Positions 27,225-35,584 of a DNA stretch of 64,000 bases are shown one piece after another. A program made the position numbers and the translations under genes. Source of the DNA: Leptospira meyeri (GTDB lineage Bacteria > Spirochaetota > Leptospiria > Leptospirales > Leptospiraceae). Under the pieces are notes generated by a model. It saw only the letters and a list, made by a program, of their open reading frames with translations, ran no database searches and had not been told where the DNA came from. Positions within the stretch are counted from its first letter, which is position 1. Every line of letters starts with the position of its first letter. The stretch spans positions 186,001 to 250,000 of the forward strand of contig NZ_SORO01000004.1 in NCBI RefSeq assembly GCF_004368965.1. The letters are read 5' to 3'.

Positions 27225-27851
27225 GTGGATTTTAGTTTTTCTTATTACATCGGGCTTTCTGGAATCATGGTATTTACTATATCTGGGGCACTGGCTGCTC
27301 TGGAGCATAAAGACCATCACCATGATTTATTCAGCGTATTTTTTACTGGATTCATCACTGCCATCGGTGGAGGAACTTTAAGAGACATCACTTTAGGAAA
27401 TTATCCAGTTTCATGGGTAAGGGATGAGAATATCCTTTGGGCCATATTTGTTGGCTTTTTACTAGTGATCCTTTTGCCAGGGATTTTGGCAAAATTAAGA
27501 GATGAATTGTTTTTATTCGATACTTTAGGGATTGGAATTTATACAGTCCTCGGAACAAGAATTGCTTTAGACCACGGTGTTAATTTTTTTGCCTCCGCAC
27601 TTCTTGGAATGATTTCTGCTATTTTCGGAGGAGTCATTCGAGACACACTGATGAATGAAGTCCCATTTATTTTTCGGAAAGAAATATACGCTACTGCTTG
27701 TTTGGTGGGATCTGTTTTGTATATCGTTTTAAATGAATGGAATTTAGATGCCAATTGGAATTTAGTAATCTCCGCAACAGTCGTTGTTGGAATCAGAGTC
27801 GTAGCTGTTCGTTATAATTTGGGTCTTCCTAAGATCAAAATATTTGATTAA
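27225..27851 (+). CDS. Trimeric intracellular cation (TRIC) channel family protein (YicG/UPF0126-like)
   Basis: This 208-residue polytopic protein has about seven membrane helices in two repeats. Each repeat carries a GGGxxRD-type motif (AIGGGTLRDITLG and IFGGVIRDTLMNE). These match the prokaryotic TRIC fold, a homotrimeric potassium-permeable channel. Start is GTG with AGGA about 9 bases upstream. It is divergent from the beta-helix lipoprotein gene, with 82 bases between. Confidence 0.88.
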   Translation: MDFSFSYYIGLSGIMVFTISGALAALEHKDHHHDLFSVFFTGFITAIGGGTLRDITLGNYPVSWVRDENILWAIFVGFLLVILLPGILAKLRDELFLFDTLGIGIYTVLGTRIALDHGVNFFASALLGMISAIFGGVIRDTLMNEVPFIFRKEIYATACLVGSVLYIVLNEWNLDANWNLVISATVVVGIRVVAVRYNLGLPKIKIFD

Positions 27852-27990
27852 TTAGTACGCAAACGTAGTAAAATAACGGATTAAACACATCTTTGTTTTC
27901 GTACTTACCGCAAGAATTTTAAGGTTTCGCTATTTTATTGTTAAACGCTTGCGCTAGCAAAATATTTCCTTTCAATGGAGTTGGAATGTC

Positions 27991-28019
27991 GTCATTCATA
28001 ATGACTTAGGGAATTCCCT
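27991..28019 (+). promoter_or_regulatory. Two adjacent palindromes upstream of the HDOD gene
   Basis: GTCAT-N5-ATGAC (27991-28005) is followed by the perfect 12-bp palindrome AGGGAATTCCCT (28008-28019), ending 29 bases before the ATG at 28049. They may be a protein-binding site or small 5'-UTR hairpins. Confidence 0.3.
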
Positions 28020-28048
28020 TCCGATACTCCTTCACCATTTGAGGTATT

Positions 28049-29569
28049 ATGGCAAGTCCAAAGGCTGTCACATTAGAATACAAACAAGACTTAGGTCTTC
28101 ATTCGAATATTGATGATATCAATCATCCCATTGTAGAAAATGCCCCATTTCACTTTAAGTTTTTTCAAATTACAGATGAAGTAGAGAATACTTTATTTCA
28201 AGTGTTAGATCGATTTTTGTTACAACTTGATCTAATCATTGTTAGAGATTCTGTTTTAGCCGCAATGAAAGAAACCGTGACTAACGCAATTAAGGCAAAT
28301 GCAAAACGTGTGTTTTTTAAAAATAGGGCAAGTAATATCGAAGATCAAAATGAATATGAAGCTGGTATTGCCGAATTTAAAAAAACATATCTAGAAAATC
28401 GAGAAATCATTGAAGACTCTCTTCAAAGAAATAATTTTGGTGTTTTCGTTTCCTTTATACATAACAAGAGTTTGATGCGTATTCGGATCATGAATAATGT
28501 ACAGCTCACTCCAGCAGAATCAGCAAGAATCAAAGAAAGAATCGATAAGGCAAAAACATATAACGATTTGGCTGATGCTTTCGTGGACATGTCAAACGAA
28601 CAGGAAGGTGCTGGTCTTGGATTGATTATGACACTTATGATGTTACGTAATGACGGATTGGGTGACTCAGCATTTAAATTTGAGTCAAGCGAAAACAAAA
28701 CAGTTTTTATGATTGATATCCCGTCTAAAGTTTCCAAAGAAAACCAACAGTTGGAAAAAATAGACAATATAGTTTCACAAATTGATAATCTCCCTACTTT
28801 CCCGAAAGCAATTAAGGATATCCAGGAAGCCATTGATAAACCAAACTCAAGTATTGGAACGATTGCGGAGATGATTAAAAAAGACATCGCACTTTCTGCC
28901 AATATTTTAAAACTTTCGAATTCGGCTGCATTTCGTCGCGGGGGAAGAGTTGAAAGTTTAGATCGCGCAATCCAACTCATTGGACTAAAAGAACTACAAA
29001 CATTGCTTTATAGTTTGGGAACAAAACAAATGTTAGAGGATAAGTTCCCTGCATTTACCGCAATTTGGGAAAAATCAAACGAATCTGCTTTTTATTGTAA
29101 AGCAATTGGGCAAAAAATGGGTATGAACAAAGCAGACCTTAGCAATTTGATTGCGGCATCGCTTTTACATGATATAGGGGAAATTTTGCTTTTATCTTTC
29201 GACAAACAACATATGTCAAAAATTAAAACCTATTCCAATTCGAGAGAAATTGCATCTACTATCAGTATGGAAGAATCTGCCATTGGTATCACACATTCAA
29301 AGTTAGGTGCAATGGTTGGCGAAAAATGGAATTTCCCAATTCTTTATACAAAAGCAATGGAATTTCACCATCGCCCTCTGCTTGCAGACGATGTTTATGC
29401 AGATATTGTATTTCCCATTTATTTGAGTGATATGATGATTTCCATCAATGCAAAAGAAGCAAAATCATCGGAGATTCCAGCTGAGATTCTCAAACTTTGT
29501 AAGTTTCAATCTAAATCTGAATTTGATTCTTTTCGGACAAAAATTAGAGAACAGTTTTTATCTTATTAA
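28049..29569 (+). CDS. HDOD-domain signalling protein with N-terminal HATPase-like domain
   Basis: This 506-residue soluble protein has an N-terminal GHKL/HATPase-like half: AMKETVTNAIKANAKRV resembles an N-box, and EGAGLGLIMTLMMLRNDG resembles a G2 box. No phospho-acceptor HisKA domain is seen. Residues about 240-440 are an HDOD domain (LPTFPKAIKDIQEAI, ANILKLSNSAAFRRG, AASLLHDIGEILLL). HDOD is a degenerate HD fold used in signalling, without reliable hydrolase activity. This combination suggests a nucleotide-binding regulator rather than a classical kinase. The gene stands alone. Confidence 0.8.
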   Translation: MASPKAVTLEYKQDLGLHSNIDDINHPIVENAPFHFKFFQITDEVENTLFQVLDRFLLQLDLIIVRDSVLAAMKETVTNAIKANAKRVFFKNRASNIEDQNEYEAGIAEFKKTYLENREIIEDSLQRNNFGVFVSFIHNKSLMRIRIMNNVQLTPAESARIKERIDKAKTYNDLADAFVDMSNEQEGAGLGLIMTLMMLRNDGLGDSAFKFESSENKTVFMIDIPSKVSKENQQLEKIDNIVSQIDNLPTFPKAIKDIQEAIDKPNSSIGTIAEMIKKDIALSANILKLSNSAAFRRGGRVESLDRAIQLIGLKELQTLLYSLGTKQMLEDKFPAFTAIWEKSNESAFYCKAIGQKMGMNKADLSNLIAASLLHDIGEILLLSFDKQHMSKIKTYSNSREIASTISMEESAIGITHSKLGAMVGEKWNFPILYTKAMEFHHRPLLADDVYADIVFPIYLSDMMISINAKEAKSSEIPAEILKLCKFQSKSEFDSFRTKIREQFLSY

Positions 29570-29580
29570 GAATCTTTAGA

Positions 29581-30273
29581 TCATTTTAATCCATTCTTTG
29601 ATTTTCTATATAGATTGTACCTGGATTGGAATTCTTGGTATCTTGGAATGGAGACCGCCTGAACATAAGATTGGTTTGGGTTTGATTTGATAAAATTTTG
29701 GTGATACAGTTCTGCCTGGTAAAATTCTTTTAGTTCTTGGTATTCAGTGACAATTGGATTTTTCCAAATTTGTTTTTTCTCTATTTCCTTTTGAATCGAT
29801 TTTGCTATTTTTAATTCCAAATCTGAAGAGTAGAATAAAATCGATCGGTAAGAAGACCCTTCATCTGGTCCCTGTCGATTAAAAGTAGTGGGATCGTGTG
29901 AAAGAAAAAAGATTCTGCATAATTCCGCATAATCGATCTTAGATGGATCATAATATACAAGGACTGTTTCGGCGTGTCCTGTGGTTTCGGTGTTTACTAA
30001 TTCATAATTAGGGTTTTTTGTGTGTCCACCGGCATAACCCGAGATCACTTCTGTGACACCGGGAATAGATTCAAAAATATGTTCTGAACACCAAAAACAA
30101 CCTTCCGCAAAGGCTGCAATTTTTTGACCTTCTTTTGGCTGTAAAGCTAGTTTTTGGATCTCTGTTGTTTTGTCAGAAAAAAGTTGGCAATGGAGTTGAA
30201 GAAAGGCAAACAAAAAGACAAATGCCAAAATCGAAAGAGGTAGGGTCCGAAATATTTTTGTAACTGATTGCAT
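29581..30273 (-). CDS. msrA: Peptide-methionine (S)-S-oxide reductase, exported
   Basis: This 230-residue MsrA has catalytic Cys59 in AEGCFWCSEHIFESIPGV, followed by SGYAGG, TETTGHAETVLVYYDP and FFLSHDPTTFNRQGPDEG. A hydrophobic leader ends LQLHC (Cys29), so it is likely an envelope lipoprotein or secreted form that repairs oxidised methionines outside the cytoplasm. It is convergent with the HDOD gene, 11 bases apart. It lies downstream of the sulfur cluster, but 42 bases and no overlap separate it from the membrane protein gene. Confidence 0.9.
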   Translation of the reverse strand: MQSVTKIFRTLPLSILAFVFLFAFLQLHCQLFSDKTTEIQKLALQPKEGQKIAAFAEGCFWCSEHIFESIPGVTEVISGYAGGHTKNPNYELVNTETTGHAETVLVYYDPSKIDYAELCRIFFLSHDPTTFNRQGPDEGSSYRSILFYSSDLELKIAKSIQKEIEKKQIWKNPIVTEYQELKEFYQAELYHQNFIKSNPNQSYVQAVSIPRYQEFQSRYNLYRKSKNGLK

Positions 30274-30315
30274 ACCATATTAGATTGCCAATCATTTAAG
30301 AATCAGAAGAAAAAG

Positions 30316-30843
30316 TTATGGAGGAGTGACGTCTTTTTCTTCTGGAAATGGGGTTTGGTTGGGATTTGACCTTCTGGGGATTCCGCCACTTTGGTATACG
30401 AAGATACCTTTTGACCCGGAAAAACTTGCCATTGGTTTGTAAAAATTTTGTTTGATAAAGTAACCAAAAATGGTCACGGAAAGGGAAAGAGTATAAATCC
30501 AGGTTTCAGAATGACCACCATATCCAAAAACGAAGGAACCGGAAAGTATGAGTGTCTGACTCAGTAACCAAACAGTAGTTCGGTTGATGAGGAAATGATA
30601 CCAACCAATTTCTGTGATTTGGTTTCGAATGCCCTGCAATAAAATCCCTACAACTGGAATTCGAAGTAAAAAACCCAAGAGCCCAAAGACCACAATAAAG
30701 ATTAGGAGTAACCAAAAGGAAGAGAACACAAGGTTCCACCAAAAAAGGAATTGGAGCGGAGCAATGAGTCCTGTCGGCCAAGAAAAGTTAGCGGAAAAAA
30801 AGGAGATGAGAATCCAAAAGAATGTGAGATAAAAACCGAACAC
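30316..30843 (-). CDS. Hypothetical membrane protein
   Basis: This 175-residue protein has about four hydrophobic helices (about 1-65 and 85-135) and a polar proline-rich tail ending EEKDVTPP. I do not recognise the family. It follows the TauE-like gene by 54 bases on the same strand. The start is uncertain: the GTG at 30843 has no good ribosome binding site, while an AGGAACA lies just before an in-frame CTG further upstream. Location suggests a link to the sulfur cluster, but nothing in the sequence proves it. Confidence 0.6.
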   Translation of the reverse strand: MFGFYLTFFWILISFFSANFSWPTGLIAPLQFLFWWNLVFSSFWLLLIFIVVFGLLGFLLRIPVVGILLQGIRNQITEIGWYHFLINRTTVWLLSQTLILSGSFVFGYGGHSETWIYTLSLSVTIFGYFIKQNFYKPMASFSGSKGIFVYQSGGIPRRSNPNQTPFPEEKDVTPP

Positions 30844-30897
30844 GAGTGAATGGAAACTGAAAACCAGTGTTCCTGCAAGGAAAAATTTATTTCATTC

Positions 30898-31263
30898 TTA
30901 TTTCGGAAAAAAAATCATTTTAAGGCCAACGATTACGGTAAAGATTCCAAAAAATCGAGACAGAGTGGTGGTATCAATTTTGGCTGCCATCCCTGCGCCA
31001 AAAATACTTCCGAGAATAAATCCTGCACTGATAAAAGCTGCAGCAAAGAGATTGGTTTCTCCTCGCGTATAATAAATATAAGCTGCAACAATTCCAATGG
31101 GGGGAACCATAGCAGCCAGAGTGGTTCCTTGTGCTAGTTTTTGATTAAAGTCAAAAAAATAAACAAGTGCCGGGACAAGGAGGATTCCGCCTCCAATTCC
31201 CACAAGCCCACCAAGAATTCCTGCACCTACACCTAACAATAAAAATAAAATTCCTAAGCTCAT
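30898..31263 (-). CDS. TauE/SafE-family permease, half-length
   Basis: This 121-residue protein has about four membrane helices and the family start GAGILGGLVGIGGGILLVPAL, then GTTLAAMVPPIGIVAA. Typical TauE/SafE sulfite or sulfur-anion exporters are about 250 residues with two such halves; this protein is one half and would need to dimerise. The sequence shows no broken second half downstream, so it seems naturally short. It overlaps the persulfide dioxygenase-like gene by 4 bases (ATGA), which supports export of sulfite or thiosulfate made by that enzyme. Confidence 0.8.
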   Translation of the reverse strand: MSLGILFLLLGVGAGILGGLVGIGGGILLVPALVYFFDFNQKLAQGTTLAAMVPPIGIVAAYIYYTRGETNLFAAAFISAGFILGSIFGAGMAAKIDTTTLSRFFGIFTVIVGLKMIFFPK

Positions 31264-31973
31264 GATACTTTCCCACAGGCACGATTGGCAGGCACTGCTT
31301 CATGAATTTTTTTTGGTTCAGGGAGGTTCAAATTTTCCATAATTTCTTTAAACTCTTGGAGAGATTTCCCGGCGATTCTAGGATTCAATAGTTTTTCCTC
31401 ACCAATGGTTGTGGAAAGAAATCCTTTGTAATCATGTCCGGGTAGAACGATTGTTTCATCTGGTAAGGAAAAAAGTTTTTTTGTGATAGAGTTGTACAAT
31501 TCATCAGCACTCCCACCTTGGAAGTCGGTTCGCCCGCAACCACGAACAAAAAGTGCATCTCCAGAAAAGAGATACAATCCATTTAACAAAAGAGATATGG
31601 AACAAGGTGTATGACCGGGTGTATGAATGACTAAAAACTTGAGATTCCCAACATAAAATGAATCTCCATCTTTTAAAAATTTTGAGGCGCAAACGGCACC
31701 AGAGTTTTCTGAAGCATAAGATTCACAATTGGTTTTGTCCCTCAAATTCCCCGCAGAGGTGATATGATCTGCATGCATATGTGTTTCTACAGTAAGTGAT
31801 AAACTATACCCAAGTTCCTGGATATAGTTTAGATCTCTTTCTAATCGTTCCAGTACAGGATCAACAAGAACGGATTGTTTGGATTTTTGATCGAGGATTA
31901 GGTAAGTCCAAGTCCCTGATTCTAAATCATAAAGTGGCCGGATTTCTAAATTTTCTTTTGTATTGGTTATCAT
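31260..31973 (-). CDS. Persulfide dioxygenase-like metallo-beta-lactamase-fold protein (ETHE1/Blh-like)
   Basis: With the ATG at 31973 this protein has 237 residues; an upstream start at 32018 is possible but would add 15 unrelated residues reaching towards the operator. Metal ligands are visible: THMHADH (His65, His67, Asp69, His70), PGHTP (His121), SGDALF (Asp139) and LPGHDY (His180). The RGCGRTDFQGG loop is typical of ETHE1-type persulfide dioxygenases, which oxidise glutathione persulfide to sulfite with a mononuclear iron. The C-terminal EAVPANRACG matches the Blh branch. It is coupled to the TauE-like gene and divergent from a rhodanese, a classic sulfide-detoxification arrangement. Confidence 0.85.
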   Translation of the reverse strand: MITNTKENLEIRPLYDLESGTWTYLILDQKSKQSVLVDPVLERLERDLNYIQELGYSLSLTVETHMHADHITSAGNLRDKTNCESYASENSGAVCASKFLKDGDSFYVGNLKFLVIHTPGHTPCSISLLLNGLYLFSGDALFVRGCGRTDFQGGSADELYNSITKKLFSLPDETIVLPGHDYKGFLSTTIGEEKLLNPRIAGKSLQEFKEIMENLNLPEPKKIHEAVPANRACGKVS

Positions 31974-32042
31974 ATTAGAAACATCTCTCCTTTTGGTACA
32001 AATACAGTGGATTCCCAAAATTTAGGGATTGGAATGGTTTTA

Positions 32043-32066
32043 ATACCATACCCCCTATAGTATATA
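32043..32066. promoter_or_regulatory. Candidate CsoR/CstR-family operator and divergent promoter
   Basis: ATACCCCCTATAGTAT (32048-32063) has the ATAC-(C-rich)-TATA-GTAT form of operators bound by CsoR-family repressors such as the persulfide sensor CstR. It lies between the divergent persulfide dioxygenase-like and rhodanese genes. -10-like hexamers for both directions overlap it: TATAGT on the + strand (32056-32061) and TATACT on the - strand (32064-32059). No csoR/cstR gene is in the window. Confidence 0.5.
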
Positions 32067-32119
32067 GATTCTGTTGACGAAAAATTCGGCAACTAGAAAT
32101 TGGGGAAAAAGGAGAAAGT

Positions 32120-32464
32120 ATGAAATCTTTCCTAATTTTCGGAGTCATCGTTGGATTCCTTTTTGTTTTTGTAAAACGCATCCAATCCAAAGGAGAAAAA
32201 GATATGGTAAAACAATGGATTCAAGATGGGGCTGTTGTTGTTGATGTGCGAACCCAGTCAGAATTTGCGGAAGGTCATTATGCTGGTGCGATGAATATTC
32301 CTGTGGATGTTCTTCCGAACCAAATCAATCGATTAAAAGACAAAGGAGCAAAAATCATTGTTTATTGTCGATCTGGCGCAAGGAGCGAAAGAGCAAAACA
32401 AATCTTACAATCTAGTGGATATTCCTCTGTTTTAAATGCAGGTGGTCTTTCTGATATGCCATAG
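32120..32464 (+). CDS. Membrane-anchored single-domain rhodanese
   Basis: This 114-residue protein has an N-terminal hydrophobic anchor (about 3-20), then a rhodanese domain: VVVDVRTQSEFAEGHYAGAMNIP, and the active-site loop YCRSGARSERA with nucleophile Cys83. It would transfer sulfane sulfur, for example between persulfides and thiosulfate. AAAGGAG lies 8-14 bases before the ATG. It is divergent from the persulfide dioxygenase-like gene across the CsoR/CstR-like operator. Confidence 0.87.
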   Translation: MKSFLIFGVIVGFLFVFVKRIQSKGEKDMVKQWIQDGAVVVDVRTQSEFAEGHYAGAMNIPVDVLPNQINRLKDKGAKIIVYCRSGARSERAKQILQSSGYSSVLNAGGLSDMP

Positions 32465-32483
32465 ACTGCTATCGATTTGATTA

Positions 32484-33680
32484 TTACGATACTGCACCGG
32501 TAGGAATTTTTGATTTATATCGGTGTAAAGTATACAAGTCAGAAAGTCTGCTTTGGTCTTCGAGTGAAAGTTCCAAAAATTCAGCTCCCATATGGTATTT
32601 ATGAAAGCCAAATTCCTCTTTTCTGACTACTTTGATCTTTGCATTGATTTCTTGGTTTGTATCTGATTCACGAAGTTTGACATCGAAAGATTCGTTTAAC
32701 ATGATGTCATCTTCCGTATCAAAGGCGATTCCTGTCACAGAAATATTTTTAGAAATGGTTTTGAGAGTTTTATCTGGTAGGATAAAAAGAAGTTCAAGGT
32801 TGGCATCAAAACGCAAACTACTTCTTTTTTCATTGGAATAAGCCACAATTTGATTTTTGCCGGAATATTTGGCAGTATACAGGGCCCGGTCTGCTAAGTC
32901 ATACATCTCTTCGCAAGTTTTGACTTTTTCAGGATAAGATACAATCCCTCCACTGAGTGTCACAGACTTCCCGCTTAATTGGATGGTGCGGCAAGCTTCC
33001 AAAAGTTTTTCTGATGCAATGAGTGCTTGTTCTTCATTTGTTTGTGGAAAAATCACAGCAAACTCTTCCCCACCAATGCGACAAGCTGTGTCTTCCATTC
33101 GTAAACAAGATGTGATCTGTTTTGCAACCTTTGCTAAAATCTCATCACCTGTGGTATGACCATAGGTATCATTGATTTTTTTGAAATCATCAATGTCAAT
33201 GATGAGAAGTGTAAGGTTTTGGTTGTATCTAGTTGATTGTTTGAATTCGCGAATGAGTGAGGTTTCGAAATGCCTACGATTGTATAATCTCGTTAGCTCA
33301 TCAACTAATATCAGTTTTTCGGTATCAGCAAAGAGTTTCATCTCTATCGTTTTAGGATTTTTGATTTTTGGATTGATGTTGGTAAAATAATCAAATAAAG
33401 CAACGCGAAAACCCACTTGGCGGCCCATACATTGATTGAGTTTTGTCTGGTTTTGGATGATTTCTGACCAAATGGATTCAGACTCATTTTCCGGAATTTC
33501 CAGTGATGTCAGAACTTTTAAAATCGCAGAATAAATTTGTGAATCTTCTAAATGATACGCAGTAAGGTCTTTGATTTTTTGGAATAGAAACTCTTCATGA
33601 TTTGGATTTTCTTCCAAAATGGCCATGATGGTATCTTCGATTCTTTGACCGGGGCGGTTCGTTGCATTGGGTTTTAACAT
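32484..33680 (-). CDS. Diguanylate cyclase (GGDEF) with C-terminal PilZ domain
   Basis: This 398-residue soluble protein has an unrecognised helical N-terminus (1-115), a GGDEF domain with active-site GGEEF at 203-207 and an RxxD inhibitory site (R194-D197) five residues before it, and a PilZ domain (about 283-390) with RxxxR (R286, R290) and NxSxxG (N312-G317). It should make c-di-GMP, and both the I-site and the PilZ domain could sense the product. It follows the MCP gene, separated by 115 bases containing a strong inverted repeat. Confidence 0.9.
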   Translation of the reverse strand: MLKPNATNRPGQRIEDTIMAILEENPNHEEFLFQKIKDLTAYHLEDSQIYSAILKVLTSLEIPENESESIWSEIIQNQTKLNQCMGRQVGFRVALFDYFTNINPKIKNPKTIEMKLFADTEKLILVDELTRLYNRRHFETSLIREFKQSTRYNQNLTLLIIDIDDFKKINDTYGHTTGDEILAKVAKQITSCLRMEDTACRIGGEEFAVIFPQTNEEQALIASEKLLEACRTIQLSGKSVTLSGGIVSYPEKVKTCEEMYDLADRALYTAKYSGKNQIVAYSNEKRSSLRFDANLELLFILPDKTLKTISKNISVTGIAFDTEDDIMLNESFDVKLRESDTNQEINAKIKVVRKEEFGFHKYHMGAEFLELSLEDQSRLSDLYTLHRYKSKIPTGAVS

Positions 33681-33719
33681 AGCACGCTAAAGGTTATCAA
33701 TTTATTTCCTACGATTACC

Positions 33720-33774
33720 CAAAGTTTTAGAAAAGGCACCTGTTGTAAAGACAGGTTTTATCTCTAAAACTTTG
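33720..33774 (-). terminator. Long inverted repeat between MCP and GGDEF genes, probable terminator
   Basis: CAAAGTTTTAGA (33720-33731) pairs perfectly with TCTAAAACTTTG (33763-33774), a 12-bp outer stem. Inside, ACCTGT (33738-33743) pairs with ACAGGT (33751-33756). Read on the - strand, the inner hairpin is followed by GCCTTTT, so it could end MCP transcription; the outer stem may form an alternative fold. Confidence 0.5.
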
Positions 33775-33795
33775 TTCAGAATAGAGGGAAATCCC

Positions 33796-35376
33796 TTAGT
33801 TTGAAGTTAGCTGTTTGGACTGGGTATGGATGGCATTGATCTCCTCATAAAGGAGTTGGACCGAATCTGCAAGTTTTTGCGTGGTTTCGTCGATGACAGT
33901 CACCGCATGATTGATTTCTTTACTGCCAGACATCTGTTCTTGTGCAATCACACCAATTTGTTCCGATAAGACATGTAATTCAGAAAAAGTAAGTCTCAGT
34001 TGTGAATTTAAGTTTTCTTGTTCCGTGACATGACCTTCTAAACTTAAAATTTCGCTTTCGATTCGAAGTAATTCTTGGTTCTGGCTCTCGACCTGGGTTT
34101 TTACTTCTTTTGAATATCTTGTTCCTTCACTGATTTTGATGCCTGCATCTTTTACAATTTTAGCAATGGTACCTGCATTGGATTGAGAACGTTCCGCAAG
34201 TTTAGCAACTTCTTGTGCTACGACTGCAAATCCACGTCCATGTTCTCCCGCCCTTGCTGCTTCAATAGATGCATTTAACGCTAGCAAGTTGGTTTGGTCG
34301 GCAATTTCTGACATCATTTGGTTGATTTCTTCTACTTTGGAAAATGCTTGGTTTAGTTCTGAGTAGATGCTATTGAGTTCTTCAGAGGAAATTTTTACTT
34401 TTTTGCTAAAATCAGCAGAGAGGCTTACATCCTTTGCGATTTGTGTGGTTTTGGTTTTTACATTTTCACTAATATTTTGAAGAGATAAAAAGTTTTGATC
34501 TACAATTTTGACACGAGCCACTTGGTCTTCCACCAAGTTTGCAGAACTAATTGCCGACGAAGAAAGTTCTTCTACAGAAGCAGAGATTTCCTCCACAGAT
34601 GCTGCTTGGTTTTGGGACTGGTTGTGTAGTTCGTCTGACATGGATTGTAGTGTATCGACAGAAGCGGCCAAAGTATTGGCTGATTGTTCCAATTGGATGG
34701 ATTTGTTTGAAATAAAGTTTTGTTTTTCTAAAGTTTCTTTGAGTTTTGTTTTGAGGTCGGATTGCATCTCACGGATCAGTGCCACCACGAACCGCAAACT
34801 AAAAATAACTCCAAAGAAAAAAATAACTTTTTGCACCTCTGTGGCAACGATGATATGGTTGGCTCTTAACATATCAGGACTAGGTTTGCCGACAAGGGCC
34901 GCACCTAGTTTTGCCGATAAATAAATACCACCTAAGTAAAGACAAGTGGAAATGATTCCAACAACCATCACAAGTTTAGATTCGAAAAGAAAACTGGAAT
35001 ATATCGCAATGAACACAAAGATAATGTAAAAGATACCAGCATTGATTGTATTACTTGCATCACCTTTTGTATAATTATTATAAATGTCCAAATAAAAGAA
35101 ACTAACCAAAATGAGTAGATCGATGAAGATAATGGTGAAAGCCCAAGGTTTTTTAATTTCTTTATCTTTCCTTAAATAATGTCCTGGAATGATTCCATTC
35201 AGTAAAAAGATAAGAGAACCAATAAAATTTGGTATAAAACTTTTGGTGGCAACGTTGGCAGCAACTCCCAAAAGAAACACCGCACTCAATCCGTACTTTG
35301 TGTACACAATGAGTGAAACCCCTTTTCGAAAGAGAGTCCTTTCAAATAGGCTGATTTCGTTTGTTTCTGCGGACAT
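33796..35376 (-). CDS. Methyl-accepting chemotaxis protein with multi-helix membrane region
   Basis: This 526-residue protein has about six hydrophobic helices in residues 18-205 and no obvious large periplasmic sensor domain. A long coiled coil follows, with the conserved signalling hairpin [40 protein letters not shown] (written here only as a landmark near residues 350-390). This tip binds CheA/CheW. Membrane-embedded or redox/energy sensing is plausible given the lack of an extracytoplasmic domain, but unproven. Good GGAG is present before the ATG. Confidence 0.9.
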   Translation of the reverse strand: MSAETNEISLFERTLFRKGVSLIVYTKYGLSAVFLLGVAANVATKSFIPNFIGSLIFLLNGIIPGHYLRKDKEIKKPWAFTIIFIDLLILVSFFYLDIYNNYTKGDASNTINAGIFYIIFVFIAIYSSFLFESKLVMVVGIISTCLYLGGIYLSAKLGAALVGKPSPDMLRANHIIVATEVQKVIFFFGVIFSLRFVVALIREMQSDLKTKLKETLEKQNFISNKSIQLEQSANTLAASVDTLQSMSDELHNQSQNQAASVEEISASVEELSSSAISSANLVEDQVARVKIVDQNFLSLQNISENVKTKTTQIAKDVSLSADFSKKVKISSEELNSIYSELNQAFSKVEEINQMMSEIADQTNLLALNASIEAARAGEHGRGFAVVAQEVAKLAERSQSNAGTIAKIVKDAGIKISEGTRYSKEVKTQVESQNQELLRIESEILSLEGHVTEQENLNSQLRLTFSELHVLSEQIGVIAQEQMSGSKEINHAVTVIDETTQKLADSVQLLYEEINAIHTQSKQLTSN

Positions 35377-35584
35377 TCCCTAGTCTCCTTACTGAATGTT
35401 CGAGGTGGCGATTCCCGTAGAAATCACCACACATCCAGTTCTACTGTAACAAGATTTATACTCTCTTTGACGATAAAAAATCTATATTTTCATTCTGATT
35501 CAAAAACTTGCAGTCACGAATATTTTGAACGATCTTTCTCTGTTTGCTTAGAAAGAGATTAAGTATCAATTAATGATGTGAAGA

